A stretch of 64,000 bases of DNA from the NCBI GenBank assembly GCA_025057155.1, contig JANWYD010000008.1, positions 62,001 to 126,000 of the forward strand, given 5' to 3'. A model generated the notes under the pieces. That model ran no database searches and was not told the DNA's origin. It saw only the letters and a list, made by a program, of their open reading frames with translations. The translations under genes were made by a program, and so were the position numbers. The stretch is from Chloroflexaceae bacterium. GTDB taxonomy: Bacteria > Chloroflexota > Chloroflexia > Chloroflexales > Chloroflexaceae. Shown in pieces: positions 21,366 through 32,306 of this stretch (positions are counted from its first letter, which is position 1; each line of letters starts with the position of its first letter).

Positions 21366-23912
21366 ATGGAGCGGTTCGAGGTTCGCACCGGTCAGTTCGG
21401 TCTCGTGGACGGCGCTGACCAGCCGCCTGACGAACGGATCAGCGCGGTGGATGGTCCTAACAACCTGAGCCAGGAGGCGCGTAAGGGCCGGCTGTATCTG
21501 GTCGTTGAGACTGACGGCGACGGCCCCCGTGGCGCCGCAGCGTGCAAGCTGGCGCTGCGGGTATTTCGCCGCGCGTTTGACAACGATCAGAGTTTCAGCG
21601 CGACGGCGGCGTTACGGGCGGCGCTGCGGGCGACCAACAAGGCGCTCTACGAACACAACTTTAACCTCCCCGTGGCTGAGCGCGTTACCGTCGGCTGCAC
21701 CGCCGCCGTGCTGCGGGAGGGGACCCTGTACGTGGCTCAGGTGCAGCCGGCCCAGGCCTATGTGCTCAGTGAGGGCCGGCTGCGGGCCCTGCCGGCCCAT
21801 CCGGTCTGGGACCCGGCGGCGGAGAGCGCGGCGCTGTTCGTGCGGTCGGGTGCGCTGGGGGCCAGTCTGTTCATCGAGCCGGAGTTGTTCCGCTGCCCGC
21901 TGCGGGCGGGCGAAGGGGCGATCATTTGCTCCAGCGCCTTCGCCGAGGTGCTGGGCCGCGCCGACGTTGAGGCCCTGCTGCGCTCCGGCGAGGCCGACGT
22001 GATGGCGGCGCAACTTAAAGAGCGGGCGCTCGCGGCAGGGTTAACCACCGCCCATGCGCTGATCCTGACAGTAGCATCCGCAACGCGCCGGCGCCCCGCG
22101 GGGAGCCTGTGGCGTTCGAGCGACGCCGCGGCAGAGCCAGAGCAGCCGCAAGCTGCCACGCCCTGGTTCAGCCGCCTGGCCCGGCGATGGGGATGGCGTC
22201 GCCTGCCAGCCGCTCCCGCGCCTGAGCCTGCCCCCGATCCGCTCTTTACCATGCCCGTGCAACCGACACACTCCCCGGCGCCGCCGTCGCGCCCGGCGCC
22301 CCTCGATGTCGGTGAGAGCCTTGCCGCGCGCGTAGCGCGCGGCCGCGAGCAACCGGAACTGGCGCCCCTGCGGCTGGAGAATCTGCCCCCGTCGGTGTTC
22401 CTGGGCGAAGCCGATCCCGTCGCAGGGAGCGCGCGGCGCATTGATCTGGCCGATCGCGAGGCGATCAGCGGAGGGCGTCCCTACCAGCCGCGCTACATCC
22501 ATCGTCCCCTGGTGGATATGACCTGGCAGGAGCGGCTGGCGCTGCCCTTCCATCGTCTGCGCATCGCTGTTGATGAGCGCCTGCGCCGTCCGCGCACCCG
22601 CCGGCCTCCGCCGCCGCGCCCCATTCCGCGGCGGCACGGGCTTTCCTATCGCCGCACGCGACCACCCTTCCCCTGGCCCCTGCTGGCCATTCTCTCGCTT
22701 GTCATTGCTGCGCTGGTAATCTATGGCATTGCCCTGACCCGGCAGAACGATCAGCAGATTGTCCTGGCCTACTTCGCCGCCGCCGACGAGCGCCTGAACC
22801 AGGTGCGGGCCGCGCCGTCGGACAGCGCGGCCCTGGAGGCGCTGGAACTGACCCGCCAGGCTATCGAGCAACTGCGCGCCAGCCCCAGTGTGACCGACAC
22901 CAATCCGCCGCTCTGGTTGCGCTACCAGGAGTTGCAGCGCGAGTACGAGCGCGCGCTTGCTGCTATCCAGCGCCTGACCTTTTTTGACAATCCGGTCGTG
23001 CTGTCCACCCTGCCCGCCGGGCGCTTCGCCGATGTAATCGTGCCGCGCCCCGCCGGCCCCCTGACCGACACGGCGGTTCTGGAAGCGTCACGGTTCCTCT
23101 ATGCTCTGGATAGCCACCAGCGCGCCGCCCGACTGTACCGCGTGCCGCGTGATGGCGGTACGCCCGTGCCCTATCTCAGCCCCGGGCAGTCTGTAGGCAG
23201 CGCCGTTGTCGGCCCGCTGCGGGCGGCCGTCTGGCGCATTGATCAGGTGGTGGCCGTGGATCAGGCCCCCAGCGGCGCCGGGTACTACTTCCGCACCGGC
23301 GGCGTCTGGAACTACTCCCGGCTCGGCACCAGCGAGATCTGGACCATCCGCGACCGGCTCGATGTCGAGGAGTATGCCGGTAATCTCTACATCTGGGGCG
23401 CCCAGGCGAATGAGGTCCTGCGCTACCGGTCGGGCAGCTTTGGCGATCCGCCTGATTACTGGCTCGACCCGGCCAGCATCGCCGAGGTGGATCTGAGCAC
23501 GGTCGTGGATATGAGCGTGGATGGCAGCATCTACCTGCTCCGTTCCAACGGCGCCGTGCTGATCTTCAGCCAGGGCCAACTGGTGGGCGAAGTGACGCCT
23601 GAACCGATCACCCCGCCGCTCACCAATGTGACGCGCTTCTTCGTCACCGGCAATGGCCCGGAGAACGGTCATTTCTTCTTGCTCGACACGCTTGGCGAGC
23701 GGATCATCCAGATGGAAAAGTTCTCTGGCAAGATCATCCAGCAGATGAAAGCCCGTCCCGACAGCAGCGTGCAACTGGCTGAACTGGCCGGCATCGCGGT
23801 TGATGATGGCGGGGCGCGTCCAATCATCTATCTGGCCAACGGCGGGCAGATTGTGCGCGCCGAACTGCCGCCGCCGCCGCGGCCCTTCCGGGATGCGGCG
23901 CCGCCGGGGTAA
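21366..23912 (+). CDS. PP2C-like pseudophosphatase with transmembrane helix and extracytoplasmic domain
   Basis: 848 residues. The first 240 follow the PP2C fold in order (VVETDGDG for VADGMGG, GCTAAVL for GTTA, VQPAQAYVLSEG for GDSRAYLLRDG, AIICSSAFAEVL for LLLCSDGL, AHALILTVA for DNITVIVV), but nearly every metal-binding Asp is replaced, so catalysis is unlikely. A Pro/Arg-rich linker (240-430) leads to one transmembrane helix (PLLAILSLVIAALVIYGIAL, about 437-458). Outside are a short helical region and a beta-rich part with propeller-like strands (SVDGSIYLLRSNGAVLIFSQ). This suggests a phosphoprotein-binding or scaffold sensor rather than an enzyme. The lipoprotein gene starts 33 bases downstream and is probably cotranscribed. 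Confidence 0.78.
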   Translation: MERFEVRTGQFGLVDGADQPPDERISAVDGPNNLSQEARKGRLYLVVETDGDGPRGAAACKLALRVFRRAFDNDQSFSATAALRAALRATNKALYEHNFNLPVAERVTVGCTAAVLREGTLYVAQVQPAQAYVLSEGRLRALPAHPVWDPAAESAALFVRSGALGASLFIEPELFRCPLRAGEGAIICSSAFAEVLGRADVEALLRSGEADVMAAQLKERALAAGLTTAHALILTVASATRRRPAGSLWRSSDAAAEPEQPQAATPWFSRLARRWGWRRLPAAPAPEPAPDPLFTMPVQPTHSPAPPSRPAPLDVGESLAARVARGREQPELAPLRLENLPPSVFLGEADPVAGSARRIDLADREAISGGRPYQPRYIHRPLVDMTWQERLALPFHRLRIAVDERLRRPRTRRPPPPRPIPRRHGLSYRRTRPPFPWPLLAILSLVIAALVIYGIALTRQNDQQIVLAYFAAADERLNQVRAAPSDSAALEALELTRQAIEQLRASPSVTDTNPPLWLRYQELQREYERALAAIQRLTFFDNPVVLSTLPAGRFADVIVPRPAGPLTDTAVLEASRFLYALDSHQRAARLYRVPRDGGTPVPYLSPGQSVGSAVVGPLRAAVWRIDQVVAVDQAPSGAGYYFRTGGVWNYSRLGTSEIWTIRDRLDVEEYAGNLYIWGAQANEVLRYRSGSFGDPPDYWLDPASIAEVDLSTVVDMSVDGSIYLLRSNGAVLIFSQGQLVGEVTPEPITPPLTNVTRFFVTGNGPENGHFFLLDTLGERIIQMEKFSGKIIQQMKARPDSSVQLAELAGIAVDDGGARPIIYLANGGQIVRAELPPPPRPFRDAAPPG

Positions 23913-23945
23913 TGTGGGTTCGCCGGCCCGCCACCAGGTATTGAC

Positions 23946-24482
23946 ATGCGATCACCTCGCGCCTGGCTGCTCCTATTGCTCCTGGTCATCCTGCTGCTGC
24001 TCCCGGCCTGCGGCGCTGAGCCTTCCGAGGAGGACCTGGTAGGCCGGGGCGGCCCCACCCCGCAGGCCGCGGTTGAGAGCTTCCTTGCCACGCTGAACGA
24101 GGCATTGCAGGCCGACCTGACGGACGAAACCGCGCGCCGGGGGTGGGCCGAACGCCTGGCCAGCTACTTCGCCCCGAGCGAACGGGCCGATCAGCGCATC
24201 GTCTTCAGCCGCATGCTCGCCGCCTACGCCCAGAGCGCCGTGCGGCCGGTCTATGGTAGTACGGCCACGGTGCAGATTGCCTACAGCGGCACGGAGGTGA
24301 TCGAGCGGCAAAGTGACCGGGCGCTGGTACGGGTCGTGGACGGGAAGGTGACCCTCCAGTGGCTCGATGGCGAGGGCCAGGTGGTGCGCGAACGCACTAG
24401 CGCCCTTGCCACGCTCATGGGCCAGACCGAGGGCTTTCCCGTCGTGCGCGTCGGGGGGAGCTGGTTCATTACCGAGGGGTGA
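23946..24482 (+). CDS. Lipoprotein of unknown function
   Basis: 178 residues with a textbook lipoprotein signal: MRSPRAW, a Leu-rich core and lipobox LLPAC (Cys near 21). The mature part has an NTF2/SnoaL-like feel: AAVESFLATLNEALQADLTD, then alternating strands such as TVQIAYSGTEVIE and DRALVRVVDGKVTLQWLDG, ending GSWFITEG. This layout is common in extracytoplasmic ligand-binding lipoproteins, but I cannot name a ligand. It sits 33 bases after the pseudophosphatase gene, so it may work with that protein's outer domain. Confidence 0.75.
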   Translation: MRSPRAWLLLLLLVILLLLPACGAEPSEEDLVGRGGPTPQAAVESFLATLNEALQADLTDETARRGWAERLASYFAPSERADQRIVFSRMLAAYAQSAVRPVYGSTATVQIAYSGTEVIERQSDRALVRVVDGKVTLQWLDGEGQVVRERTSALATLMGQTEGFPVVRVGGSWFITEG

Positions 24483-24488
24483 GTCTGG

Positions 24489-24544
24489 GTGTGGAGGTGT
24501 GGAGGTGTGGAGGTTGAACTAAACATCTCCACACCTCCACACCT

Positions 24545-24550
<6 letters not shown>
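24489..24550. repeat. GTGTGGAG octamer array with inverted arm
   Basis: Three perfect GTGTGGAG units (24489-24512), a 14-base loop, and a 24-base inverted arm (24527-24550) with one mismatch. It lies between the convergent lipoprotein and xylB genes and overlaps the last codons of xylB, so it could stop both transcripts. A second array is at 54510-54578. Confidence 0.75.
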
Positions 24551-26043
<1,493 letters not shown>

Positions 26044-26047
<4 letters not shown>

Positions 26048-27195
26048 CGCACTCCCAGCAGCAGGTCTATTGTCAACTGGTCGAGGCGCTCGTAGGCCAG
26101 CCCCCGCGCCCCCAGGGCCGCCCGGTCGAAGGCGCGGGCCTTGAGCGCCCCGGCGTGCTCGCGGCTATACACGAGAGGCCCCTGGTCGCCAGCGTTGATC
26201 TCCGCCAGCAGGGCCTGGATCTCCGGGTCGGCGTTCCAGCGGCGCGCCTTCTCCTTGAGGATCAGATAAGTGCGCATGCACCCGCGGGCAAAATCCTTGA
26301 CCCCTTCAAGATCTTCGGTGCGATAGGCGTGGGCGTCAAACTGCCGCGGGCCGTCAAAGCCTACATCCTCCAGAAACTTCACCAGAAAGAAGGTCGCCTT
26401 CAGATTGGCCGAGCCGAACCGGAAATCCTGATCGTAGCGCCCGATCATCTGGTCATTCAGGTCAATGTGGAAGAGCTTGCCCGCCTCCCAGGCCTGGGCG
26501 ACGCCGTGGAGCACGTTCAGGCCGGCCATGGTCTCGTGGGCCACCTCGGGGTTGACGCCGACCATCTCGGGGTAGTCGAGCGTGGCGATAAACGCCAGCA
26601 CATGGCCCACGGTCGCCAGGTAAATGTCGCCGCGCGGCTCATTGGGCTTGGGTTCGAGGGCGAAGCGCAGGGAATAGCCCTGATCCCTGACGTAGGCGCA
26701 GAGGTAATTGATCGCCTCGCGGTAACGCTTGAGGGCCTCCCGCGGATCCCTGACGGCATCGGTCTCCGTGCCCTCGCGGCCGCCCCAGAAGATGTACAGC
26801 TCGGCCCCGCACTCCACCCCCAGGTCAATGCCGCGCATGGCCTTCTGCAGGGCGTAGGCCCGCACCTGGGGATCATTCGCGGTAAAGGCCCCATCCTTGA
26901 AGGCGGGGTCGCTGAAGAGATTCGTCGTCGCCATGGGCACGACAAGGCCGGTGGCGTCCAGGGCGGCTTTGAAGTCGCGCACAATGCGGTCGCGTTCGGC
27001 GAGGGTGGCGTCAATCGGCACCAGGTCATTATCGTGAAAATTGACCCCGTAGGCGCCGACCTCGGCCAGCAGGTGCACGAGGGTCACCGGGTCGTAGCGC
27101 GGGCGCACCGGCTCGCCGAAGGGGTCGCGCCCGGGGTTGCCCACCGTCCAGAGGCCAAAGGTAAACTTATCCGCGGGCGTGGGAGTGTAGGTCAT
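26044..27195 (-). CDS. xylA: Xylose isomerase (class I)
   Basis: Converts D-xylose to D-xylulose using two divalent metals. The 383-residue size fits the short class I (actinobacterial) type. Active-site motifs are all visible: [10 protein letters not shown] (catalytic His), [13 protein letters not shown] (metal Glu and Lys), [11 protein letters not shown] (Glu and His), FHIDLNDQ and DQDFRFG (metal Asps), and [11 protein letters not shown] (final Asp), where the common Lys after the Asp is replaced by His. The start [11 protein letters not shown] at 27195 has AAAGGATC about seven bases upstream. The frame runs open far upstream, but that part is not coding. Operon order is xylA-xylB; no regulator or sugar transporter is adjacent. 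Confidence 0.95.
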
Positions 27196-27516
27196 ACTGA
27201 GATCCTTTACTGGCGCATTGGGCAAGTTCTCGAAGGGGAAGGTGGTCACTTGAATGGGTCTGGGGGAACCTGGTTTCCCCCCCTCCCTGCCTGAAGGGCG
27301 CGGCCCTCCCAGCATTGCTCTTGCCCGACCGTGCGTGTGCCGGTTCAGGGGCGGAGAGGCGCAGACTCCCCGCGCCCCTCGATGGTAGCCGTATTGTACA
27401 ATGCAAGAAGGATTGCGCCAGTGTGCTTTCCCGACGGGCAGGGGCGCGGGGAAGACCGGTTTCCTCGCCTTCCGGCAGGTGTCGGGGTGCGTGACACCCC
27501 CTGAGGAGAGAAGGGT
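27196..27516. other. Divergent spacer of xylA and the PIG-L gene, with repeats
   Basis: 321 bases. GGGGGAACCTGGTTTCCCC (27262-27280) and a weaker relative (27445-27469) are copies of the GGGGAAACC palindrome family. ATTGTACAAT (27392-27401) is a perfect palindrome that reads TACAAT on both strands and could be a shared -10 for xylA and the PIG-L gene, or an operator. No sugar-regulator site that I can name. Confidence 0.45.
27262..27283. repeat. GGGGAAACC palindrome copy upstream of xylA
   Basis: GGGGGAACCTGGTTTCCCC with extra C bases; one-base centre, about nine paired bases. Same family as 16452 and 58223, but here between divergent genes rather than convergent ones, which argues against a pure terminator role. 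Confidence 0.6.
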
Positions 27517-28254
27517 ATGACCACGACAGAAGAGGGGCGTCCGCGGACGATCCTGGTAGTGGTGGCCCATCCCGATGACGCGGAGTTCGGCTGTGGCGGG
27601 GCCATCGCCGCCTGGGTGCGGGAGGGCTGGGAGGTGACCCTGCTGATCTGCACCGACGGCGGCGCGGGCGGCCCCGATGACGCCACCGAGGTTGGCCCCG
27701 AAGCCCGGCAGCGCATTTCGCAGGTGCGCAAGGCCGAACAGCAGGCTGCCGCCGCCGTGCTGGGCATCAAGGAGGTGGTGTTCCTCGACTTTCCTGACGG
27801 CACGCTCATGCCCACCGTAGAACTGCGCCGCGAGATTGTGCGCCAGATCCGCCGCACCCGCGCCTACCGCGTCGTCTGCCAGTCGCCGGAGCGGGTCTGG
27901 ACTCCGAACTACTCCCTGGGCCGCTTTCACCCCGACCACCTGGCCGCAGGCGAGGCCGCCATCGCCGCCGTCTACCCCGCCGCCCAGAATGGCTGGGACT
28001 TTCCCGAATTGCTGGCCGAGGGTCTGGCCCCCAGCCGCGTGCGCGAACTCCTCGTCATGGGCGCGCCCCACCTGAACTACGCGGTGGACGTGTCGGAGAC
28101 CTTTGAGATCAAACTGGCCGCCCTGCGCTGCCACGTCAGCCAGCTCGGCGAGGACCAGAGCGAACTGGCCGAACGGCTGCGCGCCTGGGCGCGGGAGCGC
28201 GGCGAGCCGTTCGGCCTGCCCCTGGCCGAGACCTTTCACCGGGTGGAGAATTGA
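27517..28254 (+). CDS. PIG-L/LmbE-family deacetylase
   Basis: Zinc-dependent N-acetyl-sugar deacetylase fold. The 245-residue product has the metal and catalytic motif [14 protein letters not shown] (about 13-26) and the second motif [13 protein letters not shown] (about 137-149) with the HxxH-type ligand. Family members deacetylate N-acetylglucosaminyl lipids, mycothiol or bacillithiol precursors, or diacetylchitobiose; the substrate here is unknown. It is divergent from xylA and convergent with phoU across a perfect hairpin. Confidence 0.93.
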   Translation: MTTTEEGRPRTILVVVAHPDDAEFGCGGAIAAWVREGWEVTLLICTDGGAGGPDDATEVGPEARQRISQVRKAEQQAAAAVLGIKEVVFLDFPDGTLMPTVELRREIVRQIRRTRAYRVVCQSPERVWTPNYSLGRFHPDHLAAGEAAIAAVYPAAQNGWDFPELLAEGLAPSRVRELLVMGAPHLNYAVDVSETFEIKLAALRCHVSQLGEDQSELAERLRAWARERGEPFGLPLAETFHRVEN

Positions 28255-28298
28255 AACCGGTTCGTTGCCCGGAGCTGATCGAGTTCTAGAGCAGGCAA

Positions 28299-28347
28299 GG
28301 CAATACCCCGTGGGGCAACCCGGAGGGTTGCCCCACGGGGTATTGCC
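28299..28347. terminator. Perfect 23-bp hairpin between PIG-L and phoU genes
   Basis: Arms 28299-28321 and 28325-28347 are exact reverse complements with the three-base loop GGA. The centre GCAACCC-GGA-GGGTTGC is the same core as at 38648 and 45976. It lies between convergent genes, 44 bases past one stop and 48 past the other, so a bidirectional block to RNA polymerase or RNase is likely. No U tract. Confidence 0.65.
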
Positions 28348-28395
28348 CGACATCCGGTGGGTTCAACGGCATTCCGCCTTGCAGGGCTACACACC

Positions 28396-29055
28396 CTATG
28401 GGTTCAACTGCACCGTCTCGCCGCTGGCCTGGAAGATCACCCGCTCGGCGATATTGGTGGCGCGGTCGGCGATGCGCTCCAGATTGTGGGCGATGAAGAG
28501 CAGGTCGGCGGCGCGGGGGGCGTTCTCCTTATGAAGCGCCAGACTGTCGCCGATGACGGCTATCACCTTGTCGTAGAGGTGATCGACCTGTTCCTCTTTA
28601 GCCCCGACCGCCCGGGCAAGCGTCGCGTCGAGGGCGTCAAGGGCGGCGAGAGCCTGCCGCAGCGTCTCAACAGCGAGGGCGCCGAGCTCGAGCAGTTCGG
28701 CGGGCGGCTGCAGCGTCGCCGGGCCATTCGGGCCGATGACGAACTGGGCGATGCCCTTGGCGTAATCGCCGATGCGTTCCAGCTCGCTCCCCACGGCAAT
28801 GGCTGCCAGGATGCTGCGCAGATCGCGCGCCACCGGCTGCTGGGTGGCGATGAGCAAGAAGGCGTGGGAATCAAGAGTCTGCTGGGCCTGGTTGATGCGC
28901 AGATCCGCCGCGCGGACCTCGCGGGCCAGTTCCACATTGTTGCTTGCCAGAGCTTCGAGGGCCTGGGCAATCGCCGTTACGACCTGTTGACCAAGGCCGA
29001 CCACTTCGTTGTGAAGCGCCAGGAGTTGATCGTCGTAATGCTGCCGGACGCGCAT
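28396..29055 (-). CDS. phoU: Phosphate-signalling regulator PhoU
   Basis: PhoU couples the PstSCAB transporter to the PhoR kinase and limits phosphate uptake. The 219-residue protein has the two repeated three-helix bundles of the family. The metal-binding helix motifs are visible in both: VGSELERIGDYAKGIAQ (first) and FIAHNLERIADRATNIAERV (second), the E/DxxxD signature. QPVARDLRSILAAIAV is also typical. The start MRVRQHYDDQL has AAGGAGG upstream. pst genes and a PhoR/PhoB pair are not adjacent. TATACT at 29097-29102 (minus strand) is a possible -10 box. Confidence 0.95.
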   Translation of the reverse strand: MRVRQHYDDQLLALHNEVVGLGQQVVTAIAQALEALASNNVELAREVRAADLRINQAQQTLDSHAFLLIATQQPVARDLRSILAAIAVGSELERIGDYAKGIAQFVIGPNGPATLQPPAELLELGALAVETLRQALAALDALDATLARAVGAKEEQVDHLYDKVIAVIGDSLALHKENAPRAADLLFIAHNLERIADRATNIAERVIFQASGETVQLNP

Positions 29056-29166
29056 GGCACACCTCCTTGTGTGACACAGGGACGACGCCTTCTATCAGTA
29101 TAATCCCGGCGTCCGGCCTGGAAGGATAAAAGGCCGCTACAATCGGCGCGGGCGTCGCTACTATGG

Positions 29167-30234
29167 TCAGGGCGTCTTCGCCGGACCGGCCCCGTTGCTG
29201 CGCTCCAGGGAGCCACCCCGGATCGTCTGGCCGTCGCTGTACATCGCGGCGCGGACAATGTCGGAGATAGTCTTTTCTTCCAGACGAGGCAACTCTCCCA
29301 TGTCGCGCAACTCTTCGAGGATGCGCCTGACCGTGCGGGCCCGCACGGCGGCCTCGGCCACGCCCCGGGTCTGGATGCCCACGGCCTCGATCTTCGCCTT
29401 GTGCTGCGCCTCGGCGACCTCATTGTCCTTGTTGCGGGTCTTGCGCCTGATCAACTCTGGATCAATCGTTATCGATTCGAGCACAATCTCGCGCACCTCG
29501 ATCCCCCAGTCAAGGGCGGTGGCGCGCATGCGTTGCAGCAACTGTTCGGCCAGGCGGCGCCGGTTCAGGCTCAGGGCGTAGGGGTCGTTCTCAGGCGTCG
29601 GGCGATCAGGTTTGCTGGGCGCCAGCGGCTCCACCCGCCGTCGGTCGTGGGCGGCCATCTCCGCCGGCCAGTCCCACACCACGTCGCGGAGGCGGTCATC
29701 GAGCAAGGTGCTCATCAACATCTGCAGCACCCGTTGCCACAACTCCGGGTCGCTCTCGTTCAGACGCTCGCGGTCCCGCAGTTCCCTGATCAGTTGGTAC
29801 AGGTTAAGCGACGTTTCATAGCAGGTAAGCGCATCGGTCACCTGGTACACGCACCGCACCCGCACCCGTTGAATGGGACTCAATCCCGGCGTGCGGGTGT
29901 CAATGTTTTCGACCTCGTGTTCAAAGCGCAGGGGGTAGGCCGGCATGCGCGCCAGGGTCGTGAACAGGCCGGGAACGTGCCAGAAGGCGCGATTCTCGAT
30001 CGTTTCCAATCCGCCAAACAGATCGCGGCGCACCGCGGCGATATGGGGTTCGCGCGGGACCCGCTGGACGAAGAAGGCGAAGGTGAGCAGCAGCGCAGCG
30101 GGAAGAAACACCCGCAGCGTATCCCAGAGCACCCCCGTCCAGCCGATGCCAAGACCGAGGCTCGCGCGGAGCCAGGAAAGCAAGAAGACGATGATCAGCC
30201 CAACGATCAGGAGAGAGCGGCGGATTGGGCTCAT
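29167..30234 (-). CDS. SPFH/band 7-domain membrane protein
   Basis: 355 residues. The N-terminus has two hydrophobic helices (RRSLLIVGLIIVFLLSWL and VFLPAALLLTFAFFV), followed by an SPFH-like domain (about 70-270) with VRCVYQVTDALTCYE and DWGIEVREIVLESITIDPEL, a stomatin/prohibitin hallmark. A charged helical stretch follows (KDNEVAEAQHKAKIEAVGIQ). Such proteins oligomerise in membrane microdomains; no NfeD partner is adjacent. I chose ATG 30234 because TAGGAGCG precedes it; an upstream ATG at 30291 lies closer to the promoter and lacks a good ribosome site. Confidence 0.82.
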   Translation of the reverse strand: MSPIRRSLLIVGLIIVFLLSWLRASLGLGIGWTGVLWDTLRVFLPAALLLTFAFFVQRVPREPHIAAVRRDLFGGLETIENRAFWHVPGLFTTLARMPAYPLRFEHEVENIDTRTPGLSPIQRVRVRCVYQVTDALTCYETSLNLYQLIRELRDRERLNESDPELWQRVLQMLMSTLLDDRLRDVVWDWPAEMAAHDRRRVEPLAPSKPDRPTPENDPYALSLNRRRLAEQLLQRMRATALDWGIEVREIVLESITIDPELIRRKTRNKDNEVAEAQHKAKIEAVGIQTRGVAEAAVRARTVRRILEELRDMGELPRLEEKTISDIVRAAMYSDGQTIRGGSLERSNGAGPAKTP

Positions 30235-30315
30235 CGAGAACGCTCCTAGAACATAAGTTCTTTCTATCAAAAGCGCCCGTTTCGCTACCACGAAGTTTCA
30301 TGCTGATTAGGCACT

Positions 30316-30343
30316 ATTATACGTAATAGGCTGTGCATGTCTA
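30316..30343 (-). promoter_or_regulatory. Promoter of the SPFH gene
   Basis: On the minus strand TAGACA (30343-30338) is 16 bases from a perfect TATAAT (30321-30316). The sequence CTATTATACGTAATAG (30315-30330) is also a palindrome spanning the -10 box, a possible operator. The SPFH start is 82 bases downstream. Confidence 0.6.
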
Positions 30344-30441
30344 CAGGTATTGTGATGTAAAAATCGTAAGCTCCGGGAGAACATGCCCCTCCCGGACCCT
30401 CCTGGAGGGCAGGCTCCCCCGCCAACGGATGCCGAGAAATG

Positions 30442-30450
30442 TGGCATAAT
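30442..30450 (+). promoter_or_regulatory. Extended -10-like element before the gamma-glutamyltransferase gene
   Basis: TGGCATAAT differs from TGnTATAAT at one position. It lies 50 bases before the GTG start at 30500 in an otherwise GC-rich stretch. Confidence 0.45.
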
Positions 30451-30499
30451 TACGGGCGAGCCTTGCGTCGTTTCGCTTGCCTTGCCCCGGGGAGGGCCC

Positions 30500-32110
30500 G
30501 TGCATTTCGATCTGTTGCGCTACCCCTATGCCACGCGCCGCGCGCCGCTGCTGGCCGCTAATGGCGTGGTGGCCGCCAGCCACCCGCTGGCCTCGCAGGC
30601 CGGCCTGCGCATGCTCCAGGCCGGCGGCACCGCAGTGGACGCCGCCATCGCCGCGGCGGCCTGTCTGACCGTGCTCGAGCCGACCTCCAACGGCCTGGGG
30701 GGCGATGCCTTCGCCCTGGTGTGGGACGGGGCGGCCCTGCACGGGCTGAATGGCTCGGGGCGCGCCCCGACGGCCCTGAGCGTCGAGGCGCTGCAACGGG
30801 CCGGCCACGCGCGCGTGCCGCCCGAGGGCTGGCTGCCGGTGACGGTGCCCGGGGTGGTGCAGGCGTGGGGCGATCTGCACGCGCGTTTCGGGGCGCTGCC
30901 CCTGGAACAGGTGCTGGCCCCGGCAATCGCCTATGCCGAGGAGGGCGCGCCGGTGGCGGCGCTGGTGAGCTTCTTCTGGGAGCAGGGCGTGGCGGCGGCG
31001 CGCTCACGTCGCGGCCCGGAGTTCGCCGCCTTTCTGGAGACCTTCGCCCCCGACGGACGCGCGCCTCGTGCCGGCGAGCGCTTCGTCGCCCCCGGCCACG
31101 CCCGCACCCTGCGCCTGCTGGCCCGTGAGGGGCCGCGCGCCTTCTATGAGGGGGCCATCGCCGCTGAGATTGCCGCCTTCAGCGCCGCTACCGGGGGCCT
31201 GCTCGGCGCCGATGACCTGGCTGCCCATCGCTCCGAGTGGGTCACGCCGATCACCACCGACTACGCGGGCTATACCGTGGCCGAGATCCCGCCCAACGGC
31301 CAGGGCATCGCCGCCCTGATCGCCCTGGGCATCCTCGATGGGCTGGATCTGGGCCGCTTCCCGCGCGACTCGGCCGAGAGTTGCCACCTGCAGATCGAGG
31401 CGATGAAGCTGGCCTTCGCCGATGTGTTCGCCTATGTCGGCGACCCGGCCATGGCCGCCGTGCCCACAGCGGCGCTGCTCGATCGCGAGCGCCTGGCCGA
31501 CCGCCGCGCCCTGATCGGCCCCGTGGCCCGCGAGTACGGGCCGGGCGAATTGCCGCAGGGCGGCACGGTCTACTTCTGCGCCGCCGATGGCGCCGGGCGC
31601 ATGGTGAGTATGATCCAGTCCACCTACACCGGCTTCGGTTCAGGCGTGGTCATTCCGGGGTGGGGCATCGCCCTGCACAACCGCGGCTTCAGCTTCGTCA
31701 CCGAGCCGGGCCATCCCAATTGCCTGGAACCGGGCAAGCGCCCCTTTCACACCATCATCCCCGGCTTTCTCCTGAAGGATGGCCGGCCCGTCGGACCCTT
31801 CGGGCTGATGGGCGCCCACATGCAGCCCCAGGGCCACACCCAGCTTATCGTCAACAGTCTCACCTATGGCATGCATCCCCAGGCCGCGCTTGACGCGCCC
31901 CGTTGGCGCTGGGAACGCGACGGCACGGTGCACCTGGAACTGGAGACCCCGCGCCACGTGATCGAGGGCCTGATCGCCCGCGGCCACCAGGTGCGCGTGG
32001 AGGCCGAGGTTGGCCCCTTCGGGCGCGGGCAGATCATCTGGCGCCTGGATACGGGCGCTTATCTGGCCGGTAGTGAGCCGCGCTGCGACGGCTGCGCCGC
32101 CGGATGGTAG
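30500..32110 (+). CDS. Gamma-glutamyltransferase-family protein
   Basis: N-terminal nucleophile hydrolase of the Ggt family, which cleaves gamma-glutamyl amides such as glutathione or processes related acyl groups. 536 residues. Visible motifs: NGVVAASHPLASQAGLRMLQ, GGTAVDAAIAAAACLTVLEP, NGLGGDAFALVW, and GGTVYFCAADGAG, where the Thr is the expected autoprocessing nucleophile starting the small subunit. GFGSGVVIPGWGIALHNRG follows as usual. No signal peptide, so it is probably a cytosolic member. I chose GTG 30500 (VHFDLLRYPYATRR) because GGGGAGGG sits just before it; the frame is open 39 codons further up, but that stretch is GC-rich leader. Confidence 0.9.
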   Translation: MHFDLLRYPYATRRAPLLAANGVVAASHPLASQAGLRMLQAGGTAVDAAIAAAACLTVLEPTSNGLGGDAFALVWDGAALHGLNGSGRAPTALSVEALQRAGHARVPPEGWLPVTVPGVVQAWGDLHARFGALPLEQVLAPAIAYAEEGAPVAALVSFFWEQGVAAARSRRGPEFAAFLETFAPDGRAPRAGERFVAPGHARTLRLLAREGPRAFYEGAIAAEIAAFSAATGGLLGADDLAAHRSEWVTPITTDYAGYTVAEIPPNGQGIAALIALGILDGLDLGRFPRDSAESCHLQIEAMKLAFADVFAYVGDPAMAAVPTAALLDRERLADRRALIGPVAREYGPGELPQGGTVYFCAADGAGRMVSMIQSTYTGFGSGVVIPGWGIALHNRGFSFVTEPGHPNCLEPGKRPFHTIIPGFLLKDGRPVGPFGLMGAHMQPQGHTQLIVNSLTYGMHPQAALDAPRWRWERDGTVHLELETPRHVIEGLIARGHQVRVEAEVGPFGRGQIIWRLDTGAYLAGSEPRCDGCAAGW

Positions 32111-32306
32111 CGGTGTAACTCCGTGTTTTACAATGGATCTGGGGTTGAGAATGATAAACCTGGTTACGATTCAACAACCCAACAATTTGAATACCCGCTA
32201 GCGCGACGCCCCGGCAAACCGGCGCCCTGCCCGTGGTGGCTTCAGCCGCTCCAGGCTGCCGGTTAGCCGGGCATCCTGTCTTCCAGCGCCGCCCTGACAG
32301 GAGCCG

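Noticed and set aside
27345-28353. N-terminal extension of xylA reaching back to 28353
   Set aside because: The added part has no xylose isomerase features; a clear ribosome site and family start lie at 27195.
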